64,000 bases of DNA, taken from contig NZ_CP076457.1 of NCBI RefSeq assembly GCF_018866325.1, forward strand, positions 2,267,001 to 2,331,000, given 5' to 3'. This stretch comes from Streptomyces sp. YPW6. GTDB taxonomy: Bacteria > Actinomycetota > Actinomycetes > Streptomycetales > Streptomycetaceae. Position numbers and translations under genes: made by a program. Numbering within the stretch: position 1 is the stretch's first letter; each line of letters begins with the position of its first letter. Shown in pieces: positions 25,791-34,240 of the stretch. The notes below the pieces were generated by a model. The model saw only the letters and a list, made by a program, of their open reading frames with translations, was not told where the DNA came from and did not search any database.

Positions 25791-27774
25791 CGGCCTGTTC
25801 CCCGCCACGCGGCCGCTCTTCCTCCGGCGCTTTCGGTTCCGGTGTCGCATCCGCCTCATGCGGCTCGTCCTCCGGCTCCCAGAGACCGGACAGATCGCGG
25901 TAGAGGGCACTGGAGCGCAGGAGTTCGCCATGGGTGCCGCATCGGGTGCGCGGGCCGTCCATCACGAGGGTGCGGTCGGCGCGGCGGGCCGAGCTGAGCC
26001 GATGGGCGACGACGACCAGCGCACCGGGCAGGGCCGCGAACGCCAGCTCGGCGCGGGTCTCGGCGGCCGGGTCGAGCCGACTGGTGGCCTCGTCGAGGAT
26101 CAGCAGCGGCGGGGCGGCGAGATAGGCCCGGCCGAGCGCGACGAGCTGCCGTTCGCCCTGGGAGAGCCGTTCCGGTTCGACGTCCGCGTCGAGGGAACCG
26201 AGCCGGGAGAGCAGCGCGTCCAGGCCGACCGCTTGCGCCATGGCCGCGATCTCCCGGTCGCCGACGTCGGGCCGGAGGTAGCGGAGGTTGTCCCGCAGCG
26301 AGCCGCTGAACACGTAGGCGTGCTGGGGCAGCAGGACCCGTACGGATGTGGCGTCGGCCGGCCGTGCCGGACGCCCCCGCCAGCGCACCGCTCCCCCGGT
26401 GGGCCGCTCGGTCCCGGCGAGGACGGCGGCCAGGGTCGACTTGCCGCTGCCGCTCGGTCCGACGACCGCGAGGTGCTCGCCCGCTCCGACCGTCAGGGAG
26501 AGCCGGTCCAGGACGGGGTGGGCGCGGGGCCCGTACGCGAAGGAGACCGCGTGGAGTTCGGCGACCGGGGTGGCGCGGGCGACGTTGTGTGGGGGCGGCG
26601 AGCCGTCGGCGGCGGGCGGGATCGGGGCGTCAACGGCCGGGCGCGGGGCGTCAGCGGGCGGAAGCGGCGCTTCGGCGGCCGGGGGCAGGGCTTCGGCGGC
26701 CGGGCGCGGGGCGTCGGCGGGCGGGGGCGGGGCGTCCGTGAACCGGTCCAGGACCACGACGAGGCGGCCGCCCGCCGTGCCCAGCATGGTCATCAGCGCC
26801 TGGACGGCGGGGGCCAGCGCCTGGGTGAGGTAGGTCAGGGCGCCGACGAGCCCTCCCGGTGTGAGCCCGTTCCGCAGCAGCCAGGGCGCCCCCAGAAGAA
26901 GCAGGAGCGGCGGAAACCGGCCGCAGACCGCGAGGGCCACCACGCGGACGGCCGACCAGCGGGCCAGCGAACGGGAGGCGGCGAGCTGGGTCTCGGCGAG
27001 GGCCCGGGACCGGTCCACCGTCGGCTCGGCGGTCCCGGCGGCGGCGATGTCGCGCACGGAGGCGGCGAGTTCGCCCGCGTGCGCGGCGTACGCCTCGTCG
27101 GCGGCGAGATAGGCGCGCTGGCGGGCGGCCATCGGCGGCAGGGTGCCGACGAACAGGGCGGCGCCCAGGACCAGCGGCGGCAGCACGATGAGGAGGAGGG
27201 CGGGCGAGAGGGCCAGCAGGCCGGTGACGGCTCCGGCGGCCGTGAACACGAACGACCGCAGGGTCAGGACGAGTCCGGCCCAGCCGTCCCGGGCGATCTC
27301 ACTCTGATGGGTGACCTGGGAGAGGGACCGGGTACTGACGTCGCCGCCACGGCCGAGGGCGCCCGACAGCGCCCGTGCCACCGCACGCCGCACCAGCCCG
27401 TCCCGCAGCGGCTCCACCAGGTCGGCGAGCCGGCCGAACACCCCGCGGGCGGCGAGGACGGCGGGCAGCACGGCGACGGCGGCGACCGCCAGCCAGATCA
27501 GCCCGGTCGCCGGACGTCCGGCGAGGAAGCCGTCGTCGAGGGCGCGGGCGACCCCGTAGCCGCTGAGGAAGGTCTGCGCGAACTCCAGCAGGGACCACCC
27601 GGCCAGCCGCAGGATCGCCCCGGTACGCGCCCGCAGGAAGGGCCGCGCCTCGCGGGCGACCCGGCGCAGGGCGGAGTCGCGCGCGGGGCGCGGCTCTCGT
27701 GCGGTGTCGCGCGCGGGGCGCACGCGGCGCGCGGTGTCGCGCGAGGGGCGCGTCCGGTCGTGGCCGCGCTTCAT
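25759..27774 (-). CDS. amfA: lanthipeptide exporter ABC protein AmfA
   Basis: 671 residues; the ATG overlaps the amfB stop (ATGA). An N-terminal repeat of RPARDTA-like units precedes six membrane helices (about 50-330), then a proline/alanine-rich linker (PPADAPRPAAEALPPAAEAP) and the nucleotide-binding domain with Walker A GPSGSGKST, an altered signature LSQGERQ and Walker B LLILDEATSRLD. It is the second half of a heterodimeric exporter with AmfB for the AmfS peptide. It corresponds to RamB/RamA of S. coelicolor. Convergent with amfR. Confidence 0.9.
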   Translation of the reverse strand: MKRGHDRTRPSRDTARRVRPARDTAREPRPARDSALRRVAREARPFLRARTGAILRLAGWSLLEFAQTFLSGYGVARALDDGFLAGRPATGLIWLAVAAVAVLPAVLAARGVFGRLADLVEPLRDGLVRRAVARALSGALGRGGDVSTRSLSQVTHQSEIARDGWAGLVLTLRSFVFTAAGAVTGLLALSPALLLIVLPPLVLGAALFVGTLPPMAARQRAYLAADEAYAAHAGELAASVRDIAAAGTAEPTVDRSRALAETQLAASRSLARWSAVRVVALAVCGRFPPLLLLLGAPWLLRNGLTPGGLVGALTYLTQALAPAVQALMTMLGTAGGRLVVVLDRFTDAPPPPADAPRPAAEALPPAAEAPLPPADAPRPAVDAPIPPAADGSPPPHNVARATPVAELHAVSFAYGPRAHPVLDRLSLTVGAGEHLAVVGPSGSGKSTLAAVLAGTERPTGGAVRWRGRPARPADATSVRVLLPQHAYVFSGSLRDNLRYLRPDVGDREIAAMAQAVGLDALLSRLGSLDADVEPERLSQGERQLVALGRAYLAAPPLLILDEATSRLDPAAETRAELAFAALPGALVVVAHRLSSARRADRTLVMDGPRTRCGTHGELLRSSALYRDLSGLWEPEDEPHEADATPEPKAPEEERPRGGEQAVTATPPPSPV

Positions 27775-29666
27775 CGTGTCTCCGCCGCGGTGAGGGAGCG
27801 CGCGGTGGCGTCCGTACCGGTGTCCGCTCCGTCGGCGGTGGCGCCCGTGCCGGTGTCCGCGCGGTCGGCGGTGGCGCCCGTGCCGCTGCCTCCGTCGGTG
27901 GTCGCTTCGTCCCTACCGCCGCTGTCCGTGTCGGTGGTCGCTTCGTCCGCACCGCCGCTGTCCGTGCCGAAGACCGCCCGGTAGCCCGGGTCCTCCCACA
28001 GCTCGTCGTGGCGGCCCGTCGCGCGGAGCCGGCCGTCCTCCAGCCAGGCGACCCGGTCCGCGCGCGCGGCCGAGGACAGCCGGTGCGCGACGATGATCCG
28101 GGTGCAGCGCCCGGCCCGCGCGTCGAGGGCGCGGCGCACGTGGTGCTCGGTCACGGTGTCGAGGCTGGACAGCGCGTCGTCGAGGATCAGCAGCCGCCCC
28201 GGATGGGCGAACGCACGGGCCAGGCCCAGGCGTTGGCGCTCGCCGCCGGAGAGCGGGGCGTCGGCGACCGGCGTGGCGTATCCGTACGGGAGCAGCCCGA
28301 GGAACCCGTCGGCGCGGGCGGCGCGGGCCGCTTCGCGGACGGCGTCGGGTGAGGCGTTCCACGGCCCGTGGGCGATCGTGTCCTCGACGGTGGTGCCGAG
28401 GAGGGCGGGGCGGGCGAAGGCGTACGCCACCTCGCGGCGGAGCCGGGCCGGGTCCATGGCGTCCAGCGGGACGCCGTCCAGCAGCACGCTGCCGGTGTCC
28501 GGGTCGAGCAGCCGCCCGGCGGCCGCGGCGAGCTGGGACTTGCCGGAGCCGGAGCGTCCGACGACGGCCAGGGATGTGCCGCCCGGGACGGTCAGGTGGA
28601 CGCCGGCGAGCAGGGGCCGGCCGTCCTGTTCGACGCCGACGTCGCGGAGTTCGAGGCGCCCGGGGGCGTCGGGGACCGGGCCCAGGCCGCGGTGCGGCAG
28701 CGGGGCGAGGGTGAGGAGGGGGTCGAGGCTCCGGGCTGCGGCGCGGCTGCGGGCCAGGGAGCCGAGCGCGCCGGTGAGGGACCCGATGCCGACGGCGAGG
28801 CTCGCGTAGCGGGAGGCGGCGACGAGGTCGCCGACGCCGATCGCGCCCGTGCCGAGGCGGAGTCCGGCGACCGCGAGGACCAGCAGCATGAGCAGCGGCA
28901 GCAGGAGGCCGCTGCGGCCGACGGCCCGCCCGTACACGGTCCAGGTCCGGCGGCCGTGTTCGGCGAGCGCGGTCAGGGGTTCCAGGACGCGGCGGTGTTC
29001 GCGGGCGCCGGTACCGGCGGCCCGGATGGTGTCGGCTCCCTCCAGGGCCTCGGTGAGCCGGTGGGCGATGAGCGACTGGGCGCGCTGGTAGTCGGCCCCG
29101 GCGTCGGCTGTGCCCCGGGAGAAGGTGCGCAGCAGGACGACGAGGAGGGGGGCGCCCAGGAGGAGGGCGGCGGCCGTCCACACGTCGATGAGGAGGAGCC
29201 CGGCGACCGCGCCGAGCGGGAGGAGGACGCCCGCGACGGCTCCGGCGGCGGTGACGGGCGCGGAGGCGGCGTCGGCGGTGCGGGCGGTGAGCCGGGCGGT
29301 GAGGTCGCCGGTGGGCAGGGCGAGCGCCCGGCGGGGCTCGGCGGCCAGGACACGGGCGGCGGTGCGGGTGCGCAGGGACGCGGTGAGCCGGGCGGTGGTG
29401 GTCGTGCCGGTCACGGCGGCCGCCGCGTCGAACCCGGTCTCGGCGAGGGTCAGGGCGGCGCAGAGCAGCAGCCCGGACCAGGGCACGGGCCCGCCGGAGA
29501 CGAGCCGGTCGACGGTGTGGCCCAGGGCGGCGGGCAGGGCGAGGGCGGCCAGCGCTCCGCCGGTGGAGCAGAGGAACAGCCAGGTGAGGGCGGCCGGGTG
29601 CTGCCGGGCGAGCCGTCGGGGCCCGGACGCCCTGCCGGGGCTCGGGTCCGGGTGCGGCAGCGGCAC
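27771..29666 (-). CDS. amfB: lanthipeptide exporter ABC protein AmfB
   Basis: About 631 residues if started at GTG 29664-29666; an open frame continues upstream to 29762 but would run into amfS. Six helices in the first 300 residues are followed by an ATPase domain with GRSGSGKS, LSGGERQR and LLILDDALSSLD. The last ~65 residues are a tandem-repeat tail of Thr/Gly/Asp/Ala (27804-27966) without family counterpart. Half transporter acting with AmfA. A strong hairpin sits between amfS and this gene. The ribosome site (AAAGGCGA) is weak. Confidence 0.88.
   Translation of the reverse strand: MPLPHPDPSPGRASGPRRLARQHPAALTWLFLCSTGGALAALALPAALGHTVDRLVSGGPVPWSGLLLCAALTLAETGFDAAAAVTGTTTTARLTASLRTRTAARVLAAEPRRALALPTGDLTARLTARTADAASAPVTAAGAVAGVLLPLGAVAGLLLIDVWTAAALLLGAPLLVVLLRTFSRGTADAGADYQRAQSLIAHRLTEALEGADTIRAAGTGAREHRRVLEPLTALAEHGRRTWTVYGRAVGRSGLLLPLLMLLVLAVAGLRLGTGAIGVGDLVAASRYASLAVGIGSLTGALGSLARSRAAARSLDPLLTLAPLPHRGLGPVPDAPGRLELRDVGVEQDGRPLLAGVHLTVPGGTSLAVVGRSGSGKSQLAAAAGRLLDPDTGSVLLDGVPLDAMDPARLRREVAYAFARPALLGTTVEDTIAHGPWNASPDAVREAARAARADGFLGLLPYGYATPVADAPLSGGERQRLGLARAFAHPGRLLILDDALSSLDTVTEHHVRRALDARAGRCTRIIVAHRLSSAARADRVAWLEDGRLRATGRHDELWEDPGYRAVFGTDSGGADEATTDTDSGGRDEATTDGGSGTGATADRADTGTGATADGADTGTDATARSLTAAETR
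27804..27966 (-). repeat. coding tandem repeats at the end of amfB
   Basis: Two unit types: a ~33-base unit (GTGTCCGC..GTCGGCGGTGGCGCCCGTGCCG in the plus sense, two full copies) and a 36-base unit (TCGGTGGTCGCTTCGTCC.., two copies). They keep frame and encode acidic Thr/Gly-rich repeats. Confidence 0.75.
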
Positions 29667-29715
29667 GTGGTCGCCTTTCGGGTCGGCGGGACGGCCCCCG
29701 CGGGCACGTGGCCGA

Positions 29716-29748
29716 CCGGCCCGTCGGTGGTGCTCACCGACGGGCCGG
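29716..29748 (-). terminator. hairpin between amfS and amfB
   Basis: A perfect 14-bp stem (29716-29729 with 29735-29748) with a 5-base loop begins 11 bases after the amfS stop. It may act as a partial terminator or a 3-prime stabiliser, raising amfS over the exporter genes. Confidence 0.7.
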
Positions 29749-29758
29749 CCGGGGTGGT

Positions 29759-29890
29759 TCACGGGGTGCAGAGGGTCACGCTGAGGGAGCTGTACTCACA
29801 GACCAGCAGCGAGACCTGGCTGCCCGTGGCGAGCTCGCCGAAGGAGTCCTCGGCCGGGGTGTCCATCGCCTGAAGGTCGAGAAGCGCCAT
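29759..29890 (-). CDS. amfS: class III lanthipeptide precursor AmfS (SapB-type)
   Basis: 43 residues, ATG 29888-29890 to TGA, with AAAGGAC upstream. The leader begins MALLDLQAMDTP and contains the LLDLQ recognition motif needed by RamC/AmfT-type enzymes. The core has two S-x2-S-x3-C units, Ser24/Ser27/Cys31 and Ser34/Ser37/Cys41, ending in TP. The synthetase should form lanthionine (or labionin) rings on these. The product is the hydrophobic surfactant peptide that lets hyphae leave the wet surface. It lies between amfT and the exporter, 45 bases from amfT. Confidence 0.95.
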   Translation of the reverse strand: MALLDLQAMDTPAEDSFGELATGSQVSLLVCEYSSLSVTLCTP

Positions 29891-29935
29891 GATATGTCCT
29901 TTCGGGGACGATTGGTGGTGCTTTGGGCGGTGGTG

Positions 29936-32803
29936 CTAGACCGATCCCGGGTGGGGCCGGTCCGACGACCCCTGGCGGGGCCGGTTCGTGGGGCCGCTCG
30001 CGCGGCCGGGGTGTGCCGCCGCCGGAGCGGCGGGCAGGAAGGGAAGTCCGGTGGGGCGGCCGGATGCGGCGCCCAGGGCGAGGAGGACCCCGGCGGTTCC
30101 GGTGGCCAGGTCCATCGACAGGCGCATCAATTGCTCGCCGGGGAAGGCGAGTCCGCCGCCGTGGGCCAGGGCGTGGCTGCCCAGCAGGTCGGTGTGGCGG
30201 TCGATCGCGCGCTGCCGGTCGGCCGGGTCGCACAGCGGGGTGGCCGCCAGGTGCAGCAGGAGTCCGGCGGAGCCCCTGAGCAGTCCGGGCTGGATGTAGA
30301 AGGCGGAGAGCGCGGCCGGGAGCAGGGCCCGGCCCGCCGCCTCCAGGTCCGGGTCGGGGCGGTGGGCGAGGTAGGCGTCGATGACGGCCGCGATACCGAC
30401 GCTGCCCGAACCGGCGTACGGCATCAGCCGCTTGCCCTCGACGACCAGGAGCGCCCCGTCGTCCCCGGCCCGGCAGCGTTCCAGGTCGCGGCGGAGTGCG
30501 GCGGCGGCCAGGTCGAGCAGGGCGGTGTCCCCGGTGGTGGCGTAACGGCGGATCAGCAGCAGCGCGACGCCGCTCGCGCCGTGCAGCAGCCCGGTGCGGG
30601 GCGACGGCGGACCGTCGAGCGCGCGGGCGGCGAGGTCGGTGCAGCGGGCCGCGGCGGCGGACAGGGCCGGCGCGTCGGCGGCACAGGTGCGGGCCAGGTC
30701 GTCCAGGGCGAGGCCGATGCCGGCGTACCCGTTGTGCAGCCCGGGGGCGAGGCCCTCCAGGGGCTGGTCGAGGACGATCCGGAGGAGATCGGCTGCCTCG
30801 GCGGTGCGGCCGATCCGGTGCAGGGTCCAGGCGATGCCGGTGAGGCCGTCGTAGAAGCCGAGAGGGCTGCCGGACGCCGGGTCCTTGGCGTGGCGCAGGA
30901 GCCAGTCCTCGGCCGGGGCGCAGGGCGGGGCGCCGGTCTCGTGGAGGGCGTAGAGGACCCCGGCGGCGCCGTACGCGAAGGACTGGCCTCCGGTGGCGGT
31001 GGCGAACTGGGCGATGTCCCCGGGGAAGCAGCGGTCGTCGCGCTCCGGCGTGCAGGAGGCGGTGATGGCGCGGACCAGCGCGTCCCGGGCGCGCGGCCAG
31101 TCGCGGAGGTCGGTGGCGGACGCCGAAGCCCCGTCGGAATCACGGCCGGAGGCGGACGCCGATGCCCTGCCGGAATCACGGCCGGAGGCCGAAGCCGAGG
31201 CGGCCGCGGCCGAAACCGCACCGGACTGCGCTGCCGGAGCGGGCCCGGACGCGTCGCCCTCCCCCGCGTATCCCGCGTCCCGAGCGTTCCGCACGTCCCC
31301 CGGATCCCGCACGTCCTCCGCGTTCCCCGCGTCCTCCGCGTCCTCCGCGTCCTCCGCGTCCCGCAGGATCTCCTCGACCGCGGGTCGCAGCGCCTCCTCC
31401 GGGACCGGGAAGGCACGGGCGATGTCCCGTGCGAGCCCGGCGGCCTTCGTGCGGTCGATGCCGAACAACGTGGTCAGCGGCAGGTACAGGGCGAGCCGCA
31501 GACAGGCGAGCGCATAGCGGTCGATGTCGGTGCCGCGCCGGTCGGCCGGGGCGACGAAGGCCGGGTTGGCGACGATCTGGCGGCGGCGTTCGGCGGCCGG
31601 GGAGGCCGCCTCGAAGTCGAGCAAAACGATGTGTCCGGCCTCCTCGTCGACCATCACGTTGCTCATGTGCAGATCGCTGATGACGATGCCCCGCTCGTGC
31701 ACCGCGTCGACCGCGCGCTCGACCTTCGCGTACAGCTCCTCCGCCCACGCGGCGTGTTCGGCGAGGAGCTCCGCGGACGGGTGCTGCCGGGCGAGCGGGA
31801 AGCGGCGGGCGAAGACGGTGTTGAGGGTGGTGCCGGGGATGTACTGGAGGACCAGGAAGTGGTGGTCGCCGACCTCGAACACGTCCCGGACGTCGGGGAC
31901 GCAGTCCAGCCCTGCCAGTTGCTCCAGGGCGGTCCGCTCGCGCTCCAGCCGGGCCACGGCGTCCGCTCCGTCGGCGGCCAGACCAGCGTACGGGCGGGCC
32001 TCCTTCAGGACGACCTGCTCGCCGGTGCGGGTGTCGCGGCCGAGGTAGACCCCGCCGCCGTTGGAGAAGTGCAGCGCCTTCTCCACGGTGTACGGGAGGT
32101 CACCGAGGCCCACGGCGGCGCGGGCTTCGAGGTGCGGCATCAGAAAGCCGGGCGGGGTCACCCAGGAGGGGACCCGGAAGGCGGGGCTCCGGTCGTCCGG
32201 GACGAGCCGGCCCTGCGGGTCGGCGACGGCGGGCACGGGCCGCCCGTCGGGACCGGAGCAGAAGCGGGCGGCGAACGCGCCGTAGCGGGTGTGCACGGGC
32301 CCGTTCCCGCACCGCAGGTCGCTCAGGATGTACGGCCCGTGCTCGCCCTCCAGGAGCTGCATCAGGGCGGTGCACACCTCGGGGAACGCTTCCTCGGACG
32401 GCGGGTAGACCGTGATGAACTTCCCGCTGCCCGCCCGGTCCGCGTACTTGGCGTTCCGCAGGCCCAGCAGACCGGCGCTGGGTATGCACTTGAAGGCGAG
32501 CCCGTGCTCCAGGCAGTGGGCGGTGACCCGGTCGAGCACGGAGGCCGCGTTGTCGAGCGCGGCGGAGACGTGGATCTTCCAGCCCTGCGGCGGCAGGCGC
32601 AGCCCGTCGGGGTGGTAGGAGAGCCAGTCACCGCGCCGGGAGCGGGTCCACCCCTCGGGAGCGGAGCCACGGACGGCCGCGTAGAACGAGCTGTCCTCAC
32701 CGGCGGCCGGGCCCGGTCCGAGGGAACGGTGGGGTGCGTCGTAGAAGCGGCGGTCCGCCTGGCAGTACGCGGCGTACTCCGGATTCACGCACAGCCCCCT
32801 CAC
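29936..32803 (-). CDS. amfT: class III lanthionine synthetase AmfT (LanKC)
   Basis: 955 residues from GTG 32801-32803, chosen because GGAGGGACC stands just upstream; another GTG 42 bases earlier has no ribosome site. The N-terminal lyase-like domain (1-220) is followed by a Ser/Thr kinase domain with a glycine loop (SNGGGVYLG, 247-255), Lys267, catalytic SDLHMSN (Asp377) and DFE (Asp396) and by a LanC-like cyclase domain (about 565-955) with HNGYAG and HGASG repeats but without the zinc Cys-His set, as expected for class III. Between kinase and cyclase is an ~80-residue low-complexity linker. It phosphorylates, eliminates and cyclises AmfS. Confidence 0.94.
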   Translation of the reverse strand: MRGLCVNPEYAAYCQADRRFYDAPHRSLGPGPAAGEDSSFYAAVRGSAPEGWTRSRRGDWLSYHPDGLRLPPQGWKIHVSAALDNAASVLDRVTAHCLEHGLAFKCIPSAGLLGLRNAKYADRAGSGKFITVYPPSEEAFPEVCTALMQLLEGEHGPYILSDLRCGNGPVHTRYGAFAARFCSGPDGRPVPAVADPQGRLVPDDRSPAFRVPSWVTPPGFLMPHLEARAAVGLGDLPYTVEKALHFSNGGGVYLGRDTRTGEQVVLKEARPYAGLAADGADAVARLERERTALEQLAGLDCVPDVRDVFEVGDHHFLVLQYIPGTTLNTVFARRFPLARQHPSAELLAEHAAWAEELYAKVERAVDAVHERGIVISDLHMSNVMVDEEAGHIVLLDFEAASPAAERRRQIVANPAFVAPADRRGTDIDRYALACLRLALYLPLTTLFGIDRTKAAGLARDIARAFPVPEEALRPAVEEILRDAEDAEDAEDAGNAEDVRDPGDVRNARDAGYAGEGDASGPAPAAQSGAVSAAAASASASGRDSGRASASASGRDSDGASASATDLRDWPRARDALVRAITASCTPERDDRCFPGDIAQFATATGGQSFAYGAAGVLYALHETGAPPCAPAEDWLLRHAKDPASGSPLGFYDGLTGIAWTLHRIGRTAEAADLLRIVLDQPLEGLAPGLHNGYAGIGLALDDLARTCAADAPALSAAAARCTDLAARALDGPPSPRTGLLHGASGVALLLIRRYATTGDTALLDLAAAALRRDLERCRAGDDGALLVVEGKRLMPYAGSGSVGIAAVIDAYLAHRPDPDLEAAGRALLPAALSAFYIQPGLLRGSAGLLLHLAATPLCDPADRQRAIDRHTDLLGSHALAHGGGLAFPGEQLMRLSMDLATGTAGVLLALGAASGRPTGLPFLPAAPAAAHPGRASGPTNRPRQGSSDRPHPGSV
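31119..31374 (-). repeat. low-complexity linker repeats inside amfT
   Basis: One part consists of 9-base units (CCTCCGCGT in the plus sense, at least four perfect copies near 31318-31360) coding for Asp-Ala-Glu repeats; the other of two ~45-base units coding for ASASGRDS. The frame is kept. Confidence 0.75.
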
Positions 32804-32837
32804 TCGGTCCCTCCGCGTCGGTCGCGGCGAGAGAGAA

Positions 32838-32879
32838 GTTGTCACAACGACCGGCGGCGCCCATAGTCACCGTTGTCAC
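32838..32879. promoter_or_regulatory. direct repeats upstream of amfT
   Basis: GTTGTCAC occurs at 32838-32845 and again at 32872-32879, 34 bases apart, with AGTCAC between them (32865-32870); the first is part of the palindrome GTTGTCACAAC. They lie 35-76 bases before the amfT start and are candidates for AmfR binding. Confidence 0.45.
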
Positions 32880-33006
32880 GACTCGTACATGCGCACCCAC
32901 CATGCGGAGCGCACCCCGTACTGATGCGTATCCGCGCGCCGCCCCGCCAGGCAAGGCCGCGGCCCGGGGGCGCGCGGGGGCGTGCACCGGGCGCTCCCGC
33001 CTCTCC

Positions 33007-33993
33007 TCAGCCCGCGCCGCGCACCAGGACGTCGCCCGCCTCCGTACGGAAATAGAGCACGGACCGGCCCGCCCGGCGACGGCGGACCAGTCCGGCGTCC
33101 AGCAGGATGCGCAGATGGCGGCCGACCGAGCCCAGCCCCTGGCCGGTCAGCGCGACGAGCTGCGTCGTGCTGAGCGGGTTGGCCAGCAGCGACAGGACGG
33201 CCGCCCTCGCCGGGCCGATCAGCGCCCCCAGAGCGGCGGGTACGGGCAGGCGTGGGGCCTCGGCGAGCGTGCCGGAGCACGGGTACACCAGCCCGTACCG
33301 GTGCGGGATGTCCCAGCAGACCCAGCACTGGTCCGGGGTGACGGGGATGAACAGCAGCTGGGCGCGGTCCAGTTCGCGGGGCGGGTTGTCATGGGGGTTG
33401 ATCTGCAGGCGGCTGTCGCCGAGCCAGCGGACGCCGGGCCGCATCCCGTTCAGGGCCTCGGCCCAGCCGGACCTCCCCAACCGGGCGGTACGGGCGATGA
33501 CATCGGCCTCCAGGACCCGTTGCCGTCGCTGCCAGTCGGGTCGCACGGTGTGCGTCCAGACCCACGCGAGGGTGTCGGCGGCGCGTTCGGCGAGGTCGTC
33601 CCGGTCCAGCGCGGCGGGCAGCGGCCCGCCCAGCGCCTCGGCCAGATCGGCGCGCGCCCGGCCCGGTGGGGTGGCCCGGACCCGCGCCAGTTCCTCGTCG
33701 AAGGAGGACGGGGCCTGGCCCGGTGGGGCGGGGACCGGTGCGGGGGTGAGGAAGTCGGCGGTCCAGCGGGGCGCGAGGGCGGAGCGGATCACCAGCGCGG
33801 AGACCGGATCGGCGGCCGCGCGTTGCCGGTAGGCGGGCAGATGGGTCTTCAGCCAGGCGCGCTCCCCCGGGTGTGCGGCGGTGGCCCGCTCCAGGAGCAG
33901 CAGGCAGGCGACGGTCTCCGCGAGCGGCGAGACGACGAACCGGCTGCTCGCCAGCGTGTCCGCACTGACCTGCCACCAGCCCACACCCACCAC
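33007..33993 (-). CDS. ArsR-family transcriptional regulator
   Basis: 328 residues if started at one of two adjacent GTG codons (33993 or 33990) behind GGAG; the longer open frame up to 34248 runs through tandem repeats and overlaps the MFS start. The C-terminal 90 residues form a winged helix: LGALIGPARAAVLSLLANPL, then STTQLVALTGQGLGSVGRHL (recognition helix) and RAGRSVLYFRTEAGD. The N-terminal ~220 residues are the DUF5937-type domain found in long ArsR regulators. No metal-binding cysteines. Divergent from the MFS gene, which it may control. Confidence 0.82.
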   Translation of the reverse strand: MVGVGWWQVSADTLASSRFVVSPLAETVACLLLLERATAAHPGERAWLKTHLPAYRQRAAADPVSALVIRSALAPRWTADFLTPAPVPAPPGQAPSSFDEELARVRATPPGRARADLAEALGGPLPAALDRDDLAERAADTLAWVWTHTVRPDWQRRQRVLEADVIARTARLGRSGWAEALNGMRPGVRWLGDSRLQINPHDNPPRELDRAQLLFIPVTPDQCWVCWDIPHRYGLVYPCSGTLAEAPRLPVPAALGALIGPARAAVLSLLANPLSTTQLVALTGQGLGSVGRHLRILLDAGLVRRRRAGRSVLYFRTEAGDVLVRGAG

Positions 33994-34046
33994 CGCCCCG
34001 TTCTCCGTCGCCCGGCCGGGCCGGGCCGACCCCGGCGGCCGGCCCC

Positions 34047-34101
34047 GGTCGGACTGGCCGCGCCCTGGTCGGACTGGCCGCGCCCTGGTCGGACTGGCCG
34101 G
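34047..34101. repeat. 20-bp tandem repeat between regulator and MFS genes
   Basis: GGTCGGACTGGCCGCGCCCT occurs at 34047-34066 and 34067-34086, with a partial third copy at 34087-34101. It lies in the divergent promoter region. Confidence 0.8.
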
Positions 34102-34240
34102 CCCGCGACCCGTCGCCGGCCGGCCGGATCGGCCCCGGCCGCCTCCGCTCAGGAAACCCCCGCGCCACCCGGCCGTCCCAGGCTTTCGCGTCCGCGCGAA
34201 ACAGTAACGGCCCTGGGCACGCCGTCCGGAGACTCCGTCC

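Noticed and set aside
27804..27966. Regularly spaced repeats that could look like a CRISPR array
   Set aside because: Units are contiguous, have no unique spacers, keep the coding frame of amfB and lack cas genes.
29708..32866. 1052-codon open frame on the plus strand opposite amfT
   Set aside because: Shadow of amfT; the product is a Gly/Arg/Val-rich chain without domains, while the minus strand encodes a full LanKC enzyme.
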